Source: Accumulibacter phosphatis
GTDB taxonomy: Bacteria > Pseudomonadota > Gammaproteobacteria > Burkholderiales > Rhodocyclaceae
Reading direction: 5' to 3'
DNA length: 64,000 bases
Assembly (NCBI RefSeq): GCF_000024165.1
Contig: NC_013194.1
Coordinates: forward strand, 4,994,519-5,058,518
The position numbers and the translations under genes were made by a program. Each line of letters opens with the position of its first letter. The first letter of the stretch is position 1. Below are positions 41,615 to 50,094 of this stretch, piece after piece. The notes under the pieces were generated by a model. That model saw only the letters and a list, made by a program, of their open reading frames with translations, was not told where the DNA came from and made no database searches.

Positions 41615-42601
41615 TTGCTGCCTGCGACGACTAGCGACTCGCATTGGCACCATCTGTCTTGCCAGGTCGCCGAACTGTGCGTGCGCATTCCCGCCAGCGC
41701 CGGGCCGGCGGTGCTGGCCAGAGAACTGGCGGCGCTGGCGCCCGAGCTGACGTTTCGCCAGGTCCTCTCGCGCGGCGGCTGGTATCGCCTGGGCGGCGTC
41801 GTCGATGCGAACAACACCCACCTTTCGGACAACCTCGAAACGTGGGCCGAGGAACAATTGGCGGCGCACGACGACGACATGGCCGCGCTCTGCGAAGACC
41901 ACGCCGGGCGGGGACTGCGGGCAACGCGTCTCACCGGTCGCACGCATTATTTCGTCGCCGCCACTGGCGCTGGCGCCACTGACTTCGTTCAGATCGAGAT
42001 CGAAGAGCTGCAGGAAGTCGTTTGTCATTCGCTGTTCGTGGCCGAAGATCTGCCATCGGGAATCGAGGAACTGGTCGATCCGCGCGCTGCAGACCTCCCC
42101 TGCTGTACCGCCGGAGAGCCTATCGGTACGCCCTTCCTGCGCTTGCGCCGGCTGACGCCGATGGCGGGCTTCCTCGCGCGCATGCGCGCCCAGAGGCCCG
42201 AAGCGCAGCCGATCCATCGTTTCGTCCAGGCCTGGGAAGCCAGCAGCGCTGGCGCGGCGACGCAGTTTTCCAACCACTGGGTGATCGTCGTGCGCGAGCA
42301 CCTCGACCGCTACCGACAGCCCGTACTGCATGCCAACCCGGTGGCCGCATTGAATGGCGCGGCCCCGAAATTCGCCGCCACCTTCGGTATGCAGGGGCTG
42401 GCATTGCACCAGGCCATGGCCCGCTACGACAAGGCCGTCGGCTACCCGATGGCCTGGTTCTTTCACATGCTGACCATCCGCAGCGCGCCCTACGCGCTGG
42501 CCGGCGCCGTCATCGACGACGTCAATGCCGGCTTCAACTACCTGTCCGATCGTGACGTGGAGGTCGTCAAGGAATGGCTGTACCAGCCTTACGCCTTCTG
42601 A
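41615..42601 (+). CDS. Nif-cluster protein of unknown function
   Basis: This frame of 328 residues starts at TTG 41615 with GGGGAGG (41602-41608) upstream. It is soluble, contains PCCTAGEP near residue 168 and a conserved-looking C-terminus (MAWFFHMLTIRSAPYALAGA). I do not recognise the family. Its place between the NifY-like gene and modA suggests a nif-related role. The non-ATG start is uncertain. Confidence 0.65.
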   Translation: MLPATTSDSHWHHLSCQVAELCVRIPASAGPAVLARELAALAPELTFRQVLSRGGWYRLGGVVDANNTHLSDNLETWAEEQLAAHDDDMAALCEDHAGRGLRATRLTGRTHYFVAATGAGATDFVQIEIEELQEVVCHSLFVAEDLPSGIEELVDPRAADLPCCTAGEPIGTPFLRLRRLTPMAGFLARMRAQRPEAQPIHRFVQAWEASSAGAATQFSNHWVIVVREHLDRYRQPVLHANPVAALNGAAPKFAATFGMQGLALHQAMARYDKAVGYPMAWFFHMLTIRSAPYALAGAVIDDVNAGFNYLSDRDVEVVKEWLYQPYAF

Positions 42602-42602
42602 G

Positions 42603-43448
42603 GTGCTGGCCTTGGTGAGCGATCCTGCCGCCGAGTCCGGCGAGTCCGGCGAGTCACGCAGAGCTCGCCAGGCCGGCGGCCGTCCGCGGCAGCGCATCGC
42701 CAATCGGCTGCATGCTGGCGTCCTGGCCCTTGTCCTGCTGAGCACGGCGGCGGCCCAGGCCGCGGAGATCAAGGTCGCCGTGTCGGCGAACTTTGCCGCA
42801 CCACTGCGGAAGATCGGCGTCGACTTCGAGAAGGAGAGCGGCCACCGGATCGTTGCCTCCGTCGGTTCGACCGGCATGTTCTACGCTCAGATCAAGGCAG
42901 GGGCGCCCTTCGACGCCCTCCTCGCCGCCGACGACGAGACGCCGGCACGCCTGGAAAAGGAGGGCGCGGGTGTTGCCGGCAGCCGCTTCACCTACGCCAT
43001 CGGCAAACTCGTGCTGTGGAGCCGCACGCCGGGCTTCGTCGACGACCGGGGCGAGGTGCTGCGGACGAAGGCGTTCAGCCACCTGGCGCTGGCCGATCCC
43101 AGGCTCGCGCCCTACGGAGCAGCCAGCCTGCAGGTGCTGAAAGCGCTGGGTCTGCTCGAGACACTGCAGCCGCGGTTCGTGACGGCCGCCAACAATACCC
43201 AGGCCTATCAGTTCGTCGCCTCCGGCAACGCCGAACTGGGTTTCCTGGCGCTCTCGCAGGTGTATCAGGACGGCCGCATCACCGAGGGTTCGGGCTGGAT
43301 CGTGCCGCAGGAGTTCTACTCACCACTCCGCCAGGATGCCGTGCTGCTCGCCAGGGCCAGAGGCAAGCCGGCTGCCGAAGCTCTGCTGAAGTATCTGCGC
43401 GGCGACAAGGCACGCGCAATCATCAGGTCCTACGGCTACGGGCTCTGA
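42603..43448 (+). CDS. modA: Molybdate-binding protein ModA
   Basis: The periplasmic receptor of the molybdate transporter. A signal peptide (LHAGVLALVLLSTAAAQA) precedes EIKVAVSANFAAPLRKIG, and SVGSTGMFYAQI and APFDALLAADDETP form the oxyanion site. The start is uncertain: GTG 42603 or GTG 42615, both overlapping or close to the preceding stop. It supplies Mo for FeMo-cofactor. Confidence 0.92.
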   Translation: MLALVSDPAAESGESGESRRARQAGGRPRQRIANRLHAGVLALVLLSTAAAQAAEIKVAVSANFAAPLRKIGVDFEKESGHRIVASVGSTGMFYAQIKAGAPFDALLAADDETPARLEKEGAGVAGSRFTYAIGKLVLWSRTPGFVDDRGEVLRTKAFSHLALADPRLAPYGAASLQVLKALGLLETLQPRFVTAANNTQAYQFVASGNAELGFLALSQVYQDGRITEGSGWIVPQEFYSPLRQDAVLLARARGKPAAEALLKYLRGDKARAIIRSYGYGL

Positions 43449-43449
43449 G

Positions 43450-44118
43450 ATGAGCCCGGCCGACCTCGCCGCCGTCTGGCTGACGCTGAAGCTCGCGGCG
43501 ACGACGACGACCGTCCTGCTGCTGGTCGGCACACCGATCGCCTGGTGGCTGGCACGCACCCGGCATTGGGCAAAGGAGGCGCTCGCCACGCTCGTGACGC
43601 TGCCGCTGGTGCTGCCGCCGACGGTCCTCGGCTTCTATCTGCTGGTGCTGCTCGGACCGGACGGCCCGCTGGGACGGCTGCTCCAGGCAAGCGGGTTGCC
43701 GTCCCTGCCGTTCACCTTCGCTGGCCTCGTCGTCGCCTCGGTGATCTACTCGATGCCTTTCGTCGTCCAGCCGCTGCAGCAGGCTTTCGAGGCCATCGGC
43801 GAGCATCCCCTGGAAGCCGCCGCGACGCTGCGCGCCGGTCCCTGGGATAGCTTCTTCGCCGTAGTCGTGCCGCTTGCCTGGCCGGGATTCATGACCGCGG
43901 CCGTCCTTGGCTTTGCCCATACGGTGGGCGAGTTCGGCGTCGTCCTGATGATCGGCGGCAACATCCCGGGCGAAACGCAGGTTCTCTCCATGATCATCTA
44001 CAACCACGTCGAAGCGCTCGACCACGACGCGGCCCACCGGCTCGCCGGCGGCATGCTCGCCTTTGCCTTCATCGCCCTGCTGCTGCTCAACCTGTTCCGG
44101 CCGGGGCGCCGGCGGTGA
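43450..44118 (+). CDS. modB: Molybdate transport permease ModB
   Basis: This 222-residue permease has five to six membrane helices and the ABC coupling motif EAAATLRAGPWDSFFAVVVP. It starts 1 bp after the modA stop, and its end overlaps modC. Confidence 0.94.
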   Translation: MSPADLAAVWLTLKLAATTTTVLLLVGTPIAWWLARTRHWAKEALATLVTLPLVLPPTVLGFYLLVLLGPDGPLGRLLQASGLPSLPFTFAGLVVASVIYSMPFVVQPLQQAFEAIGEHPLEAAATLRAGPWDSFFAVVVPLAWPGFMTAAVLGFAHTVGEFGVVLMIGGNIPGETQVLSMIIYNHVEALDHDAAHRLAGGMLAFAFIALLLLNLFRPGRRR

Positions 44119-45185
44119 GCATCCACGCCCGCTTCCGCCTGCCCTACCCGGCCTTCACGCTCGACATCGATGTCGACCTGCCGGCCGGCGGCGTGACAGC
44201 CGTGTTCGGCCGCTCGGGCTCCGGCAAGACGACGCTGCTGCGCTGCATCGCCGGGCTGGAACAGACGCTCGACGGCTCGCTGATCGTCAGTGGCGAAACC
44301 TGGCAGGACGGCAGCTACCGACGACCGGTCCACCAACGCGCACTCGGCTACGTCTTCCAGGAGGCACGCCTGTTCCCGCACTTGAGCGTCGCCGCCAATC
44401 TCGACTTCGGGCGGCGCCGCATCGCCGAGAGCGAGCGGCGCGTTTCGCTGGCGCAGGTGGTCGAGCTGCTCGGTATCGCCCATCTGCTCGAACGGCGGCC
44501 CGAGCGCCTCTCGGGTGGCGAGCGCCAGCGCGTGGCGATTGCCCGTGCGCTCGCCACCAGCCCGCGCCTGCTGCTGATGGACGAGCCGCTGGCAGCGCTC
44601 GATCAGGCGCGCAAGCAGGAGATCCTGCCTTATCTCGAGCGACTGCACGACGAGCTGGCCATTCCCGTCCTCTACGTCAGCCATTCGCCCGATGAGGTGG
44701 CGCGGCTGGCCGACCACATCGTCCTGATGGAGGACGGCCGCGCCGTCGCCCAGGGCCCGCTGACCGAAACGCTGGCGCGTGTCGACCTGCCGCTGCGTCT
44801 CGGAGAAGACGTCGGCGTGGTCTTCTCCGGCCAGGTGCTCGAGCGCAACGCCGAATGGCATCTCGCGCGCATCGGCTTCGCCGGCGGCGAGATCTGGGTG
44901 CGCGACGGTGGCGCCGGCGTTGGCCGGACGGTTCGTCTGCGCATCCTGGCTCGCGACGTGAGTATTGCGCGCCACCGCCACGACGACGTCAGCATCATGA
45001 ACCTCCTGCCGGCAACGATCATCACACATGCCGCCGAGGACCATCCGGCACTGGCGCTGCTGCAACTCCAGGTGGGCGGTACGCGCTTACTGGCGCGCCT
45101 GACCAGACACTCCGCCAATCGCCTCGAACTGGCACCAGGGCAGCAGGTATGGGTGCAGATCAAGGCGGTGGCGCTGCTTGGCTGA
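44115..45185 (+). CDS. modC: Molybdate transport ATPase ModC
   Basis: The 356-residue ATPase has Walker A GRSGSGKTT (32-40), signature LSGGERQRVAIARAL, Walker B LLLMDEPLAALD, and a C-terminal molybdate-binding TOBE (Mop) domain (about 290-355). Start is GTG 44115 in a four-base overlap with modB. Confidence 0.95.
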   Translation: MSIHARFRLPYPAFTLDIDVDLPAGGVTAVFGRSGSGKTTLLRCIAGLEQTLDGSLIVSGETWQDGSYRRPVHQRALGYVFQEARLFPHLSVAANLDFGRRRIAESERRVSLAQVVELLGIAHLLERRPERLSGGERQRVAIARALATSPRLLLMDEPLAALDQARKQEILPYLERLHDELAIPVLYVSHSPDEVARLADHIVLMEDGRAVAQGPLTETLARVDLPLRLGEDVGVVFSGQVLERNAEWHLARIGFAGGEIWVRDGGAGVGRTVRLRILARDVSIARHRHDDVSIMNLLPATIITHAAEDHPALALLQLQVGGTRLLARLTRHSANRLELAPGQQVWVQIKAVALLG

Positions 45186-45265
45186 CACGCGCTAAGATAG
45201 CTGGCACGCCTCCCCGGCAGCCTGACGGGGCGGGCGACAGTGGTTTCGCGGGCGGCTCGGGGTGC

Positions 45266-45302
45266 ATAGCTCAGGGCTATGACTTGGATTACGAGAATCA
45301 AT
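45266..45302 (+). promoter_or_regulatory. Candidate OxyR site before ahpC
   Basis: ATAG-N7-CTAT-N7-ATTA-N7-CAAT matches the tetramer spacing of the OxyR consensus; the first half is perfect and the second is weak. It lies 76 bp before the ahpC ATG. No oxyR gene is in the window. Confidence 0.5.
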
Positions 45303-45377
45303 TGGAACAATTCTGGCGACTCCACTACTATCCGTCCGTCGCTTCTTTTATTCACCGAACTCAAAGGAGAGCTCAAG

Positions 45378-45941
45378 ATGTCATTGATCAACACCGAAAT
45401 CAAACCGTTCAAGGCCACTGCTTTTCACAACGGCAAGTTTGGTCCCGTATCCGACGCCGACCTGAAAGGCAAATGGTCGGTCGTCGTTTTCTACCCGGCC
45501 GACTTCACCTTCGTCTGCCCAACCGAACTGGGCGACTTGGCGGATGAATACGCGTCCTTCCAGAAAATCGGCGTCGAGGTCTACGCGGTGTCCACCGACA
45601 CCCACTTCACGCACAAGGCCTGGCACGATGCTTCCGACACCATCAAGAAGATCCAGTACCCGATGATCGGCGACCCCACCGGCACCATCACGCGCAACTT
45701 CGATGTGATGATCGAGGAAGAGGGTCTGGCGCTGCGCGGCACGTTCGTGATCAACCCGGAAGGCGTCATCAAGGTCTGCGAGATCCACGACTTGGGCATC
45801 GGCCGCGACGCCAAGGAATTGCTGCGCAAGGTGCAGGCCGCTCAGTACGTGGCCAGCCACCCGGGCGAAGTCTGCCCGGCCAAGTGGACGCCGGGTGACG
45901 CGACGCTCGCTCCGTCGCTCGATCTGGTCGGCAAGATCTAG
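45378..45941 (+). CDS. ahpC: Alkyl hydroperoxide reductase AhpC
   Basis: The 187-residue peroxiredoxin has the peroxidatic C47 (FTFVCPTELGDL) and a resolving cysteine in GEVCPAKW near the C-terminus. It reduces peroxides with AhpF as electron source. AAAGGAGAG precedes the ATG. It follows modC after about 190 bp with its own likely promoter. Confidence 0.97.
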   Translation: MSLINTEIKPFKATAFHNGKFGPVSDADLKGKWSVVVFYPADFTFVCPTELGDLADEYASFQKIGVEVYAVSTDTHFTHKAWHDASDTIKKIQYPMIGDPTGTITRNFDVMIEEEGLALRGTFVINPEGVIKVCEIHDLGIGRDAKELLRKVQAAQYVASHPGEVCPAKWTPGDATLAPSLDLVGKI

Positions 45942-46008
45942 GACCAGAGGCACTTGTTGGTCGCGCCGCCGGGAGCTTTTCCCGGCGCGCGATGCCGGGT
46001 CCCAGCGC

Positions 46009-46046
46009 AAAGGGGCCGCAGAGCAAGCTGCTTCGCGGCCCCTTTT
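46009..46046 (+). terminator. Terminator-like hairpin between ahpC and ahpF
   Basis: AAAGGGGCCGC (46009-46019) and GCGGCCCCTTTT (46035-46046) form a stem that ends in T's. It would lower ahpF expression relative to ahpC, a common arrangement for peroxiredoxin operons. Confidence 0.75.
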
Positions 46047-46074
46047 CCATGACACTCGACAAGGAAGAACTCAC

Positions 46075-47634
46075 ATGCTGGACGCAAACATCAAAACACA
46101 ACTCACGGCCTATCTGGAAAAGATCCGCCAGCCGATCGAACTCGTCGCCTCACTCGACGGCAGCGAGAAGGCGGGCGAGATGTGGGCGCTGCTTCAGGAC
46201 ATTGCCGCGCTCTCGGACAAGGTCAGCATCAGGAACGATGGCGTTGCCCCGCGCAAGCCTTCCTTTGCCGTCGCCCGGGCTGGCGAGCCGGCGCGAATCC
46301 GCTTTGCCGGCATCCCGATGGGGCACGAATTCACGTCGCTGATCCTGGCTCTCCTGCAGGTCGGCGGTCATCCGCCGAAGGCCGAAGCCAGCACCATCGA
46401 GGAAATCCGCGCCATTCCCGGGACATTTCACTTCGAGACCTTCATCTCGCTCTCCTGCCATAACTGCCCCGATGTCGTCCAGGCACTGAACCTGATGGCC
46501 GTGCTGAACCCCGGCATCAGCCACGAGATGATCGATGGCGCGCTGTTCCAGGACGAGGTGACCAGCCGGCAGATCATGGGGGTTCCCACCGTTCTGTTGA
46601 ATGGCGAACACTTCGGCCAGGGCCGCATGCTGCTCGAGGAGATCGTCGGCAAGATCGATACCGGCGCCCTGCAGCGTGAAGCCGAGAAGATCTCGGCGCG
46701 CGAGCCCTTCGACGTGCTGATCGTCGGCGGTGGCCCGGCCGGCGCCGCCGCAGCGATCTACGCGGCCCGCAAGGGGATTCGCACGGGGGTGGTCAGCGAA
46801 CGCTTCGGTGGCCAGGTGCTCGACACGCTGGGGATCGAGAACTTCATTTCCGTCAGCCAGACCGACGGCCCGAAACTCGCCGCCGGGCTGGAGCAGCACG
46901 TCCGCGAATACGACGTCGATGTCATGGACCTGCAACGCGCCGAGGCGCTGCTACCGGGCAGCGATGGCGGGCCGAGCGAAATCCGCCTGGCCAGCGGCGC
47001 CAAGCTGCGCAGCCAGACGGTGATCCTCGCCACGGGCGCACGCTGGCGCGAGATGAACGTTCCCGGCGAGAAGGAGTATCGCGGTCACGGCGTGGCCTAT
47101 TGCCCGCACTGTGACGGCCCGCTGTTCAAGGGCAAGCGCGTGGCGGTGATCGGCGGCGGCAACTCCGGGGTCGAGGCGGCGATCGACCTTGCCGGCGTCG
47201 TCGCGCACGTCACTGTGCTCGAATTCGACAGCATTCTGCGTGCCGACGCCATCCTGCAGAAGAAGCTTTTCAGTCTTGCCAACGTCAAGGTGATCACCAG
47301 CGCCCTGACCACCGAAGTGACCGGTGACGGCAAGAAAGTCAACGGCCTGGTCTACACCGACCGTAGCAGCGGCGAAGCGCATCGCGTCGAGCTCGAAGGC
47401 GTCTTCGTGCAGATCGGCCTGTTGCCGAATACCGAGTGGCTGAAGGGGACGATCGCCCTCTCGCCACGCGGCGAAATCGAGATCGACGCTCGCGGTGAGA
47501 CCTCGCTGCCGGGCGTCTTCGCTGCCGGTGATGTCACGACAGTGCCTTACAAGCAGATCGTCATCGCGATGGGAGAAGGGGCCAAGGCTTCCTTGAGTGC
47601 CTTCGATTACCTGATTCGCAGTTCAGTCACCTGA
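46075..47634 (+). CDS. ahpF: Alkyl hydroperoxide reductase AhpF
   Basis: The 519-residue flavoprotein passes electrons from NADH to AhpC. It has the N-terminal double thioredoxin domain (redox pair in SCHNCPD), FAD motif VGGGPAGAAAA and the thioredoxin-reductase-type CPHCDGP. Length is normal. The pair may detoxify peroxide made near nitrogenase. Confidence 0.97.
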   Translation: MLDANIKTQLTAYLEKIRQPIELVASLDGSEKAGEMWALLQDIAALSDKVSIRNDGVAPRKPSFAVARAGEPARIRFAGIPMGHEFTSLILALLQVGGHPPKAEASTIEEIRAIPGTFHFETFISLSCHNCPDVVQALNLMAVLNPGISHEMIDGALFQDEVTSRQIMGVPTVLLNGEHFGQGRMLLEEIVGKIDTGALQREAEKISAREPFDVLIVGGGPAGAAAAIYAARKGIRTGVVSERFGGQVLDTLGIENFISVSQTDGPKLAAGLEQHVREYDVDVMDLQRAEALLPGSDGGPSEIRLASGAKLRSQTVILATGARWREMNVPGEKEYRGHGVAYCPHCDGPLFKGKRVAVIGGGNSGVEAAIDLAGVVAHVTVLEFDSILRADAILQKKLFSLANVKVITSALTTEVTGDGKKVNGLVYTDRSSGEAHRVELEGVFVQIGLLPNTEWLKGTIALSPRGEIEIDARGETSLPGVFAAGDVTTVPYKQIVIAMGEGAKASLSAFDYLIRSSVT

Positions 47635-47796
47635 GAGGCGGGGAGGATCTCGCCGCGGTTTCACGGAACAGGTCGGCAAGCGTGGTGGCGTAGCTCCCGG
47701 CAGTTTGCAGCGTGCGGGAAGCAATGGAGGGCAACCTTCTCGAGCTTGCCTGTGGAACGGCGATGAGCTGTCCGTGGTGCACCACGGATAGGTCCT

Positions 47797-47940
47797 CCCG
47801 GCCGCGGCCAGTTGTGCGCGCGCAGACTGAAGATTGCTCTCCTCATTTTGTGGATCGAGCCGCGCCACGAGTTGGCCAGGTCCAACGGTTTCGACGAGGC
47901 CCACCGTCCGCTCGACCAGCCGGCCATCGATGCGAGACGA
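47797..47940 (-). pseudogene. Fragment of an HlyD/RND-type membrane fusion protein
   Basis: The minus strand reads GRLVERTVGLVETVGPGQLV then ARLDPQNEESNLQSARAQLA, the lipoyl and first hairpin segment of periplasmic adaptor proteins. Nothing else of the gene is present. It lies in the 395-bp gap between ahpF and the SulP gene, which otherwise holds no gene. Confidence 0.55.
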
Positions 47941-48029
47941 CTCAGACCAGGGACTTTCGATTGACGCGGCTGGAATGAGGCTACCATGCTCCGGCCATTA
48001 CCGTAGAATCTGCGATCCCTACTCTGGAT

Positions 48030-49793
48030 GTGAGCACAGTGCCCGCCATTGCTTACCTGAATCGCCTGCTACCTGGGCTGCAGCCCCTGCTCAAGTACCG
48101 TGCCGAAGACTGGCCACACGACTTCAGTGCAGGCTTGTCGGTCGCTGCGGTGTCGATTCCGGTGGCCATCGCCTACGCCGAAGTGGCGGGGCTGAGCCCC
48201 TCTGCGGGCCTCTATTCGTCGATCCTGCCGATGATCGTCTATGCGCTCGCCGGTACCTCGCGACAGATGATCATCGGCCCCGACGCCGCCACCTGTGCCA
48301 TGATCGCCGCCGTCGTCGCGCCTCTGGCGGCGGGAAACAGCGGTGTCTATCTCTCGTTCAGCATTGCCCTGACGCTTCTCACGGGCATCTTCTGTATCGC
48401 CGCCAGCTTCCTGCGCCTCGGCGGCCTCGCCGATTTCCTCGCCCGGCCGATCCTCGTCGGTCTCCTCAACGGCATCTCCCTGTCAATCATGGTCGGCCAG
48501 GTGGGCAAGGTGCTCGGCAGCAAAGGCCAAGCCAGCCGCTTCTTCCGCCAGATACTCGAGATCCCGGAACTGGTGTTGCAGGCGCACGTCCCGACGGTCC
48601 TGCTGTCGCTCGGCTGTGTGCTGGTGATGTCCGTGATGCCGCGCCTGTCGAAGCGCATACCGGCGTCGCTGGTGACCATGATCCTCGCCGCCCTGGCCGC
48701 CTACTCGCTGCGTCTCGACGAAATGGGCGTGGCGCTGATCGGTCCGGTGGCCAGCGGCCTGCCGACGCTCGACTGGCCTGAGCTGCAGTTGCACGAGGTC
48801 GGTGATCTGGCCGGCTCGGCGGCCGGCCTGGGGCTGGTGTTGTTCACCAGCGGCATGCTGACGGCGCGCAGCTTTGCCGAGCGCAACCGCTACGACATCG
48901 ACGTCGACCGCGAATTCGCCGCCTTCGGTATGGCCAACATCGTTTCCGCCCTGTCACAGGGCTTCGCGGTCACCGGTTCGTCATCACGCACCGCGGTCAA
49001 TGACGCCAATGGCGGGCGCACTCAGATGGTCAGCATCATCGCCGCCGTCGCCATCGCGCTTCTGCTCCTGGCTGGTACTGCTTCGCTGGCGTGGTTGCCG
49101 ATTCCGGCGCTTGGCGTTGTGCTCATCTTTGCTTCGTGGTCCCTGCTCGACCTGCAGGTATTCCGCCGTTACCACCAGGTCGAACGGGCAGCACTGCTGC
49201 TCGGCGCCGTCACCATGCTCGGTGTCCTCGCGTTCGGTGCCATCAAGGCGATCATGCTGGCGGTCACTCTGGCCTTGCTGATGTTCGTGCGCCGCGTGGC
49301 GCGCCCTGCGCTCGAAGAACTCGTCGTCGTCGACGGCCGCTCCGGGCTTTACAACCGCCTCCTGTTTCCAGACGCAACGCCGATTGGTGGCCTCCTTCTG
49401 CTGCGCTTCTGCGGGCCGTTGGTGTTCTTCAACGCCAGCCATTTCCGTAGCGAGGTGCAACGCGCCATCGCCCGACAGACGCTGCCTGTCGAACGTGTGG
49501 TGCTCGACTTGATTCCGATGACCAACCTCGACATCACCGGCATCGACATGCTCGAGCGGCTGGACGAGGAACTCGCCGCTCAGGGTATCGTCCTTACCCT
49601 TGCCGGCCGGCAGATCGAGTTCGAGCGCTGGCTGGAGATCACCGGCCACCCCGACGAGTCGCTGCGCCAGCGCGCCTATCCGACGATGCGCCAAGCGATC
49701 CGCGAGTGGCACGGGCGCGAGGAGACGGCCACCGACGACGCTGAGGAGGTTGTTGCCGAGGATGCTCGGGGGGACAGCAGGCAAGGCGGCTAG
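48030..49793 (+). CDS. SulP-family anion transporter with STAS domain
   Basis: The 587-residue protein has about 11-12 membrane helices with the SulP signature (AGLSVAAVSIPVAIAYAEVA, GLYSSILPMIVYAL) and a C-terminal STAS domain (about 435-550, LDLIPMTNLDITGIDMLERL). It may carry sulfate, bicarbonate or molybdate-like anions; substrate cannot be told. Start is GTG 48030. Confidence 0.9.
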   Translation: MSTVPAIAYLNRLLPGLQPLLKYRAEDWPHDFSAGLSVAAVSIPVAIAYAEVAGLSPSAGLYSSILPMIVYALAGTSRQMIIGPDAATCAMIAAVVAPLAAGNSGVYLSFSIALTLLTGIFCIAASFLRLGGLADFLARPILVGLLNGISLSIMVGQVGKVLGSKGQASRFFRQILEIPELVLQAHVPTVLLSLGCVLVMSVMPRLSKRIPASLVTMILAALAAYSLRLDEMGVALIGPVASGLPTLDWPELQLHEVGDLAGSAAGLGLVLFTSGMLTARSFAERNRYDIDVDREFAAFGMANIVSALSQGFAVTGSSSRTAVNDANGGRTQMVSIIAAVAIALLLLAGTASLAWLPIPALGVVLIFASWSLLDLQVFRRYHQVERAALLLGAVTMLGVLAFGAIKAIMLAVTLALLMFVRRVARPALEELVVVDGRSGLYNRLLFPDATPIGGLLLLRFCGPLVFFNASHFRSEVQRAIARQTLPVERVVLDLIPMTNLDITGIDMLERLDEELAAQGIVLTLAGRQIEFERWLEITGHPDESLRQRAYPTMRQAIREWHGREETATDDAEEVVAEDARGDSRQGG

Positions 49794-49803
49794 AAAATCC
49801 AAC

Positions 49804-50094
49804 GTGAACGACGGACCCGGTGCGCCCGCTGTTCACCGCGGAAACGTGACGCCACCGACATTCCCGTACGCCCTGGCACCAGTCGATCGCACCTTGTGGG
49901 GATTCAACAACGCTCTCATCGCCGGCGTTGCCAAGCCGCTCGCGGCGATCCACCGTGCGCCGATCTCGCCCTTCGCGCGCGAGCGCATCCGCGGTTTTGC
50001 CGGGAACCTCGTGTCTCCACGCAAGGTGGCGGCGAACATCTTGCACATCAACCGCTTGATCAGCAACGAACTGTCGGGTAACGTTCGGCCATGA
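49804..50094 (+). CDS. Short MlaA/VacJ-like protein
   Basis: The 96-residue protein resembles the front of MlaA: a WGFNNALIAGVAKPLAAIHR segment, then FARERIRGFAGNLVSPRKVA and NILH. MlaA itself is about 230 residues and has a lipoprotein signal, both missing here. It may be a truncated relative or a small stand-alone protein. Its stop overlaps the start of the next gene. Confidence 0.5.
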   Translation: MNDGPGAPAVHRGNVTPPTFPYALAPVDRTLWGFNNALIAGVAKPLAAIHRAPISPFARERIRGFAGNLVSPRKVAANILHINRLISNELSGNVRP

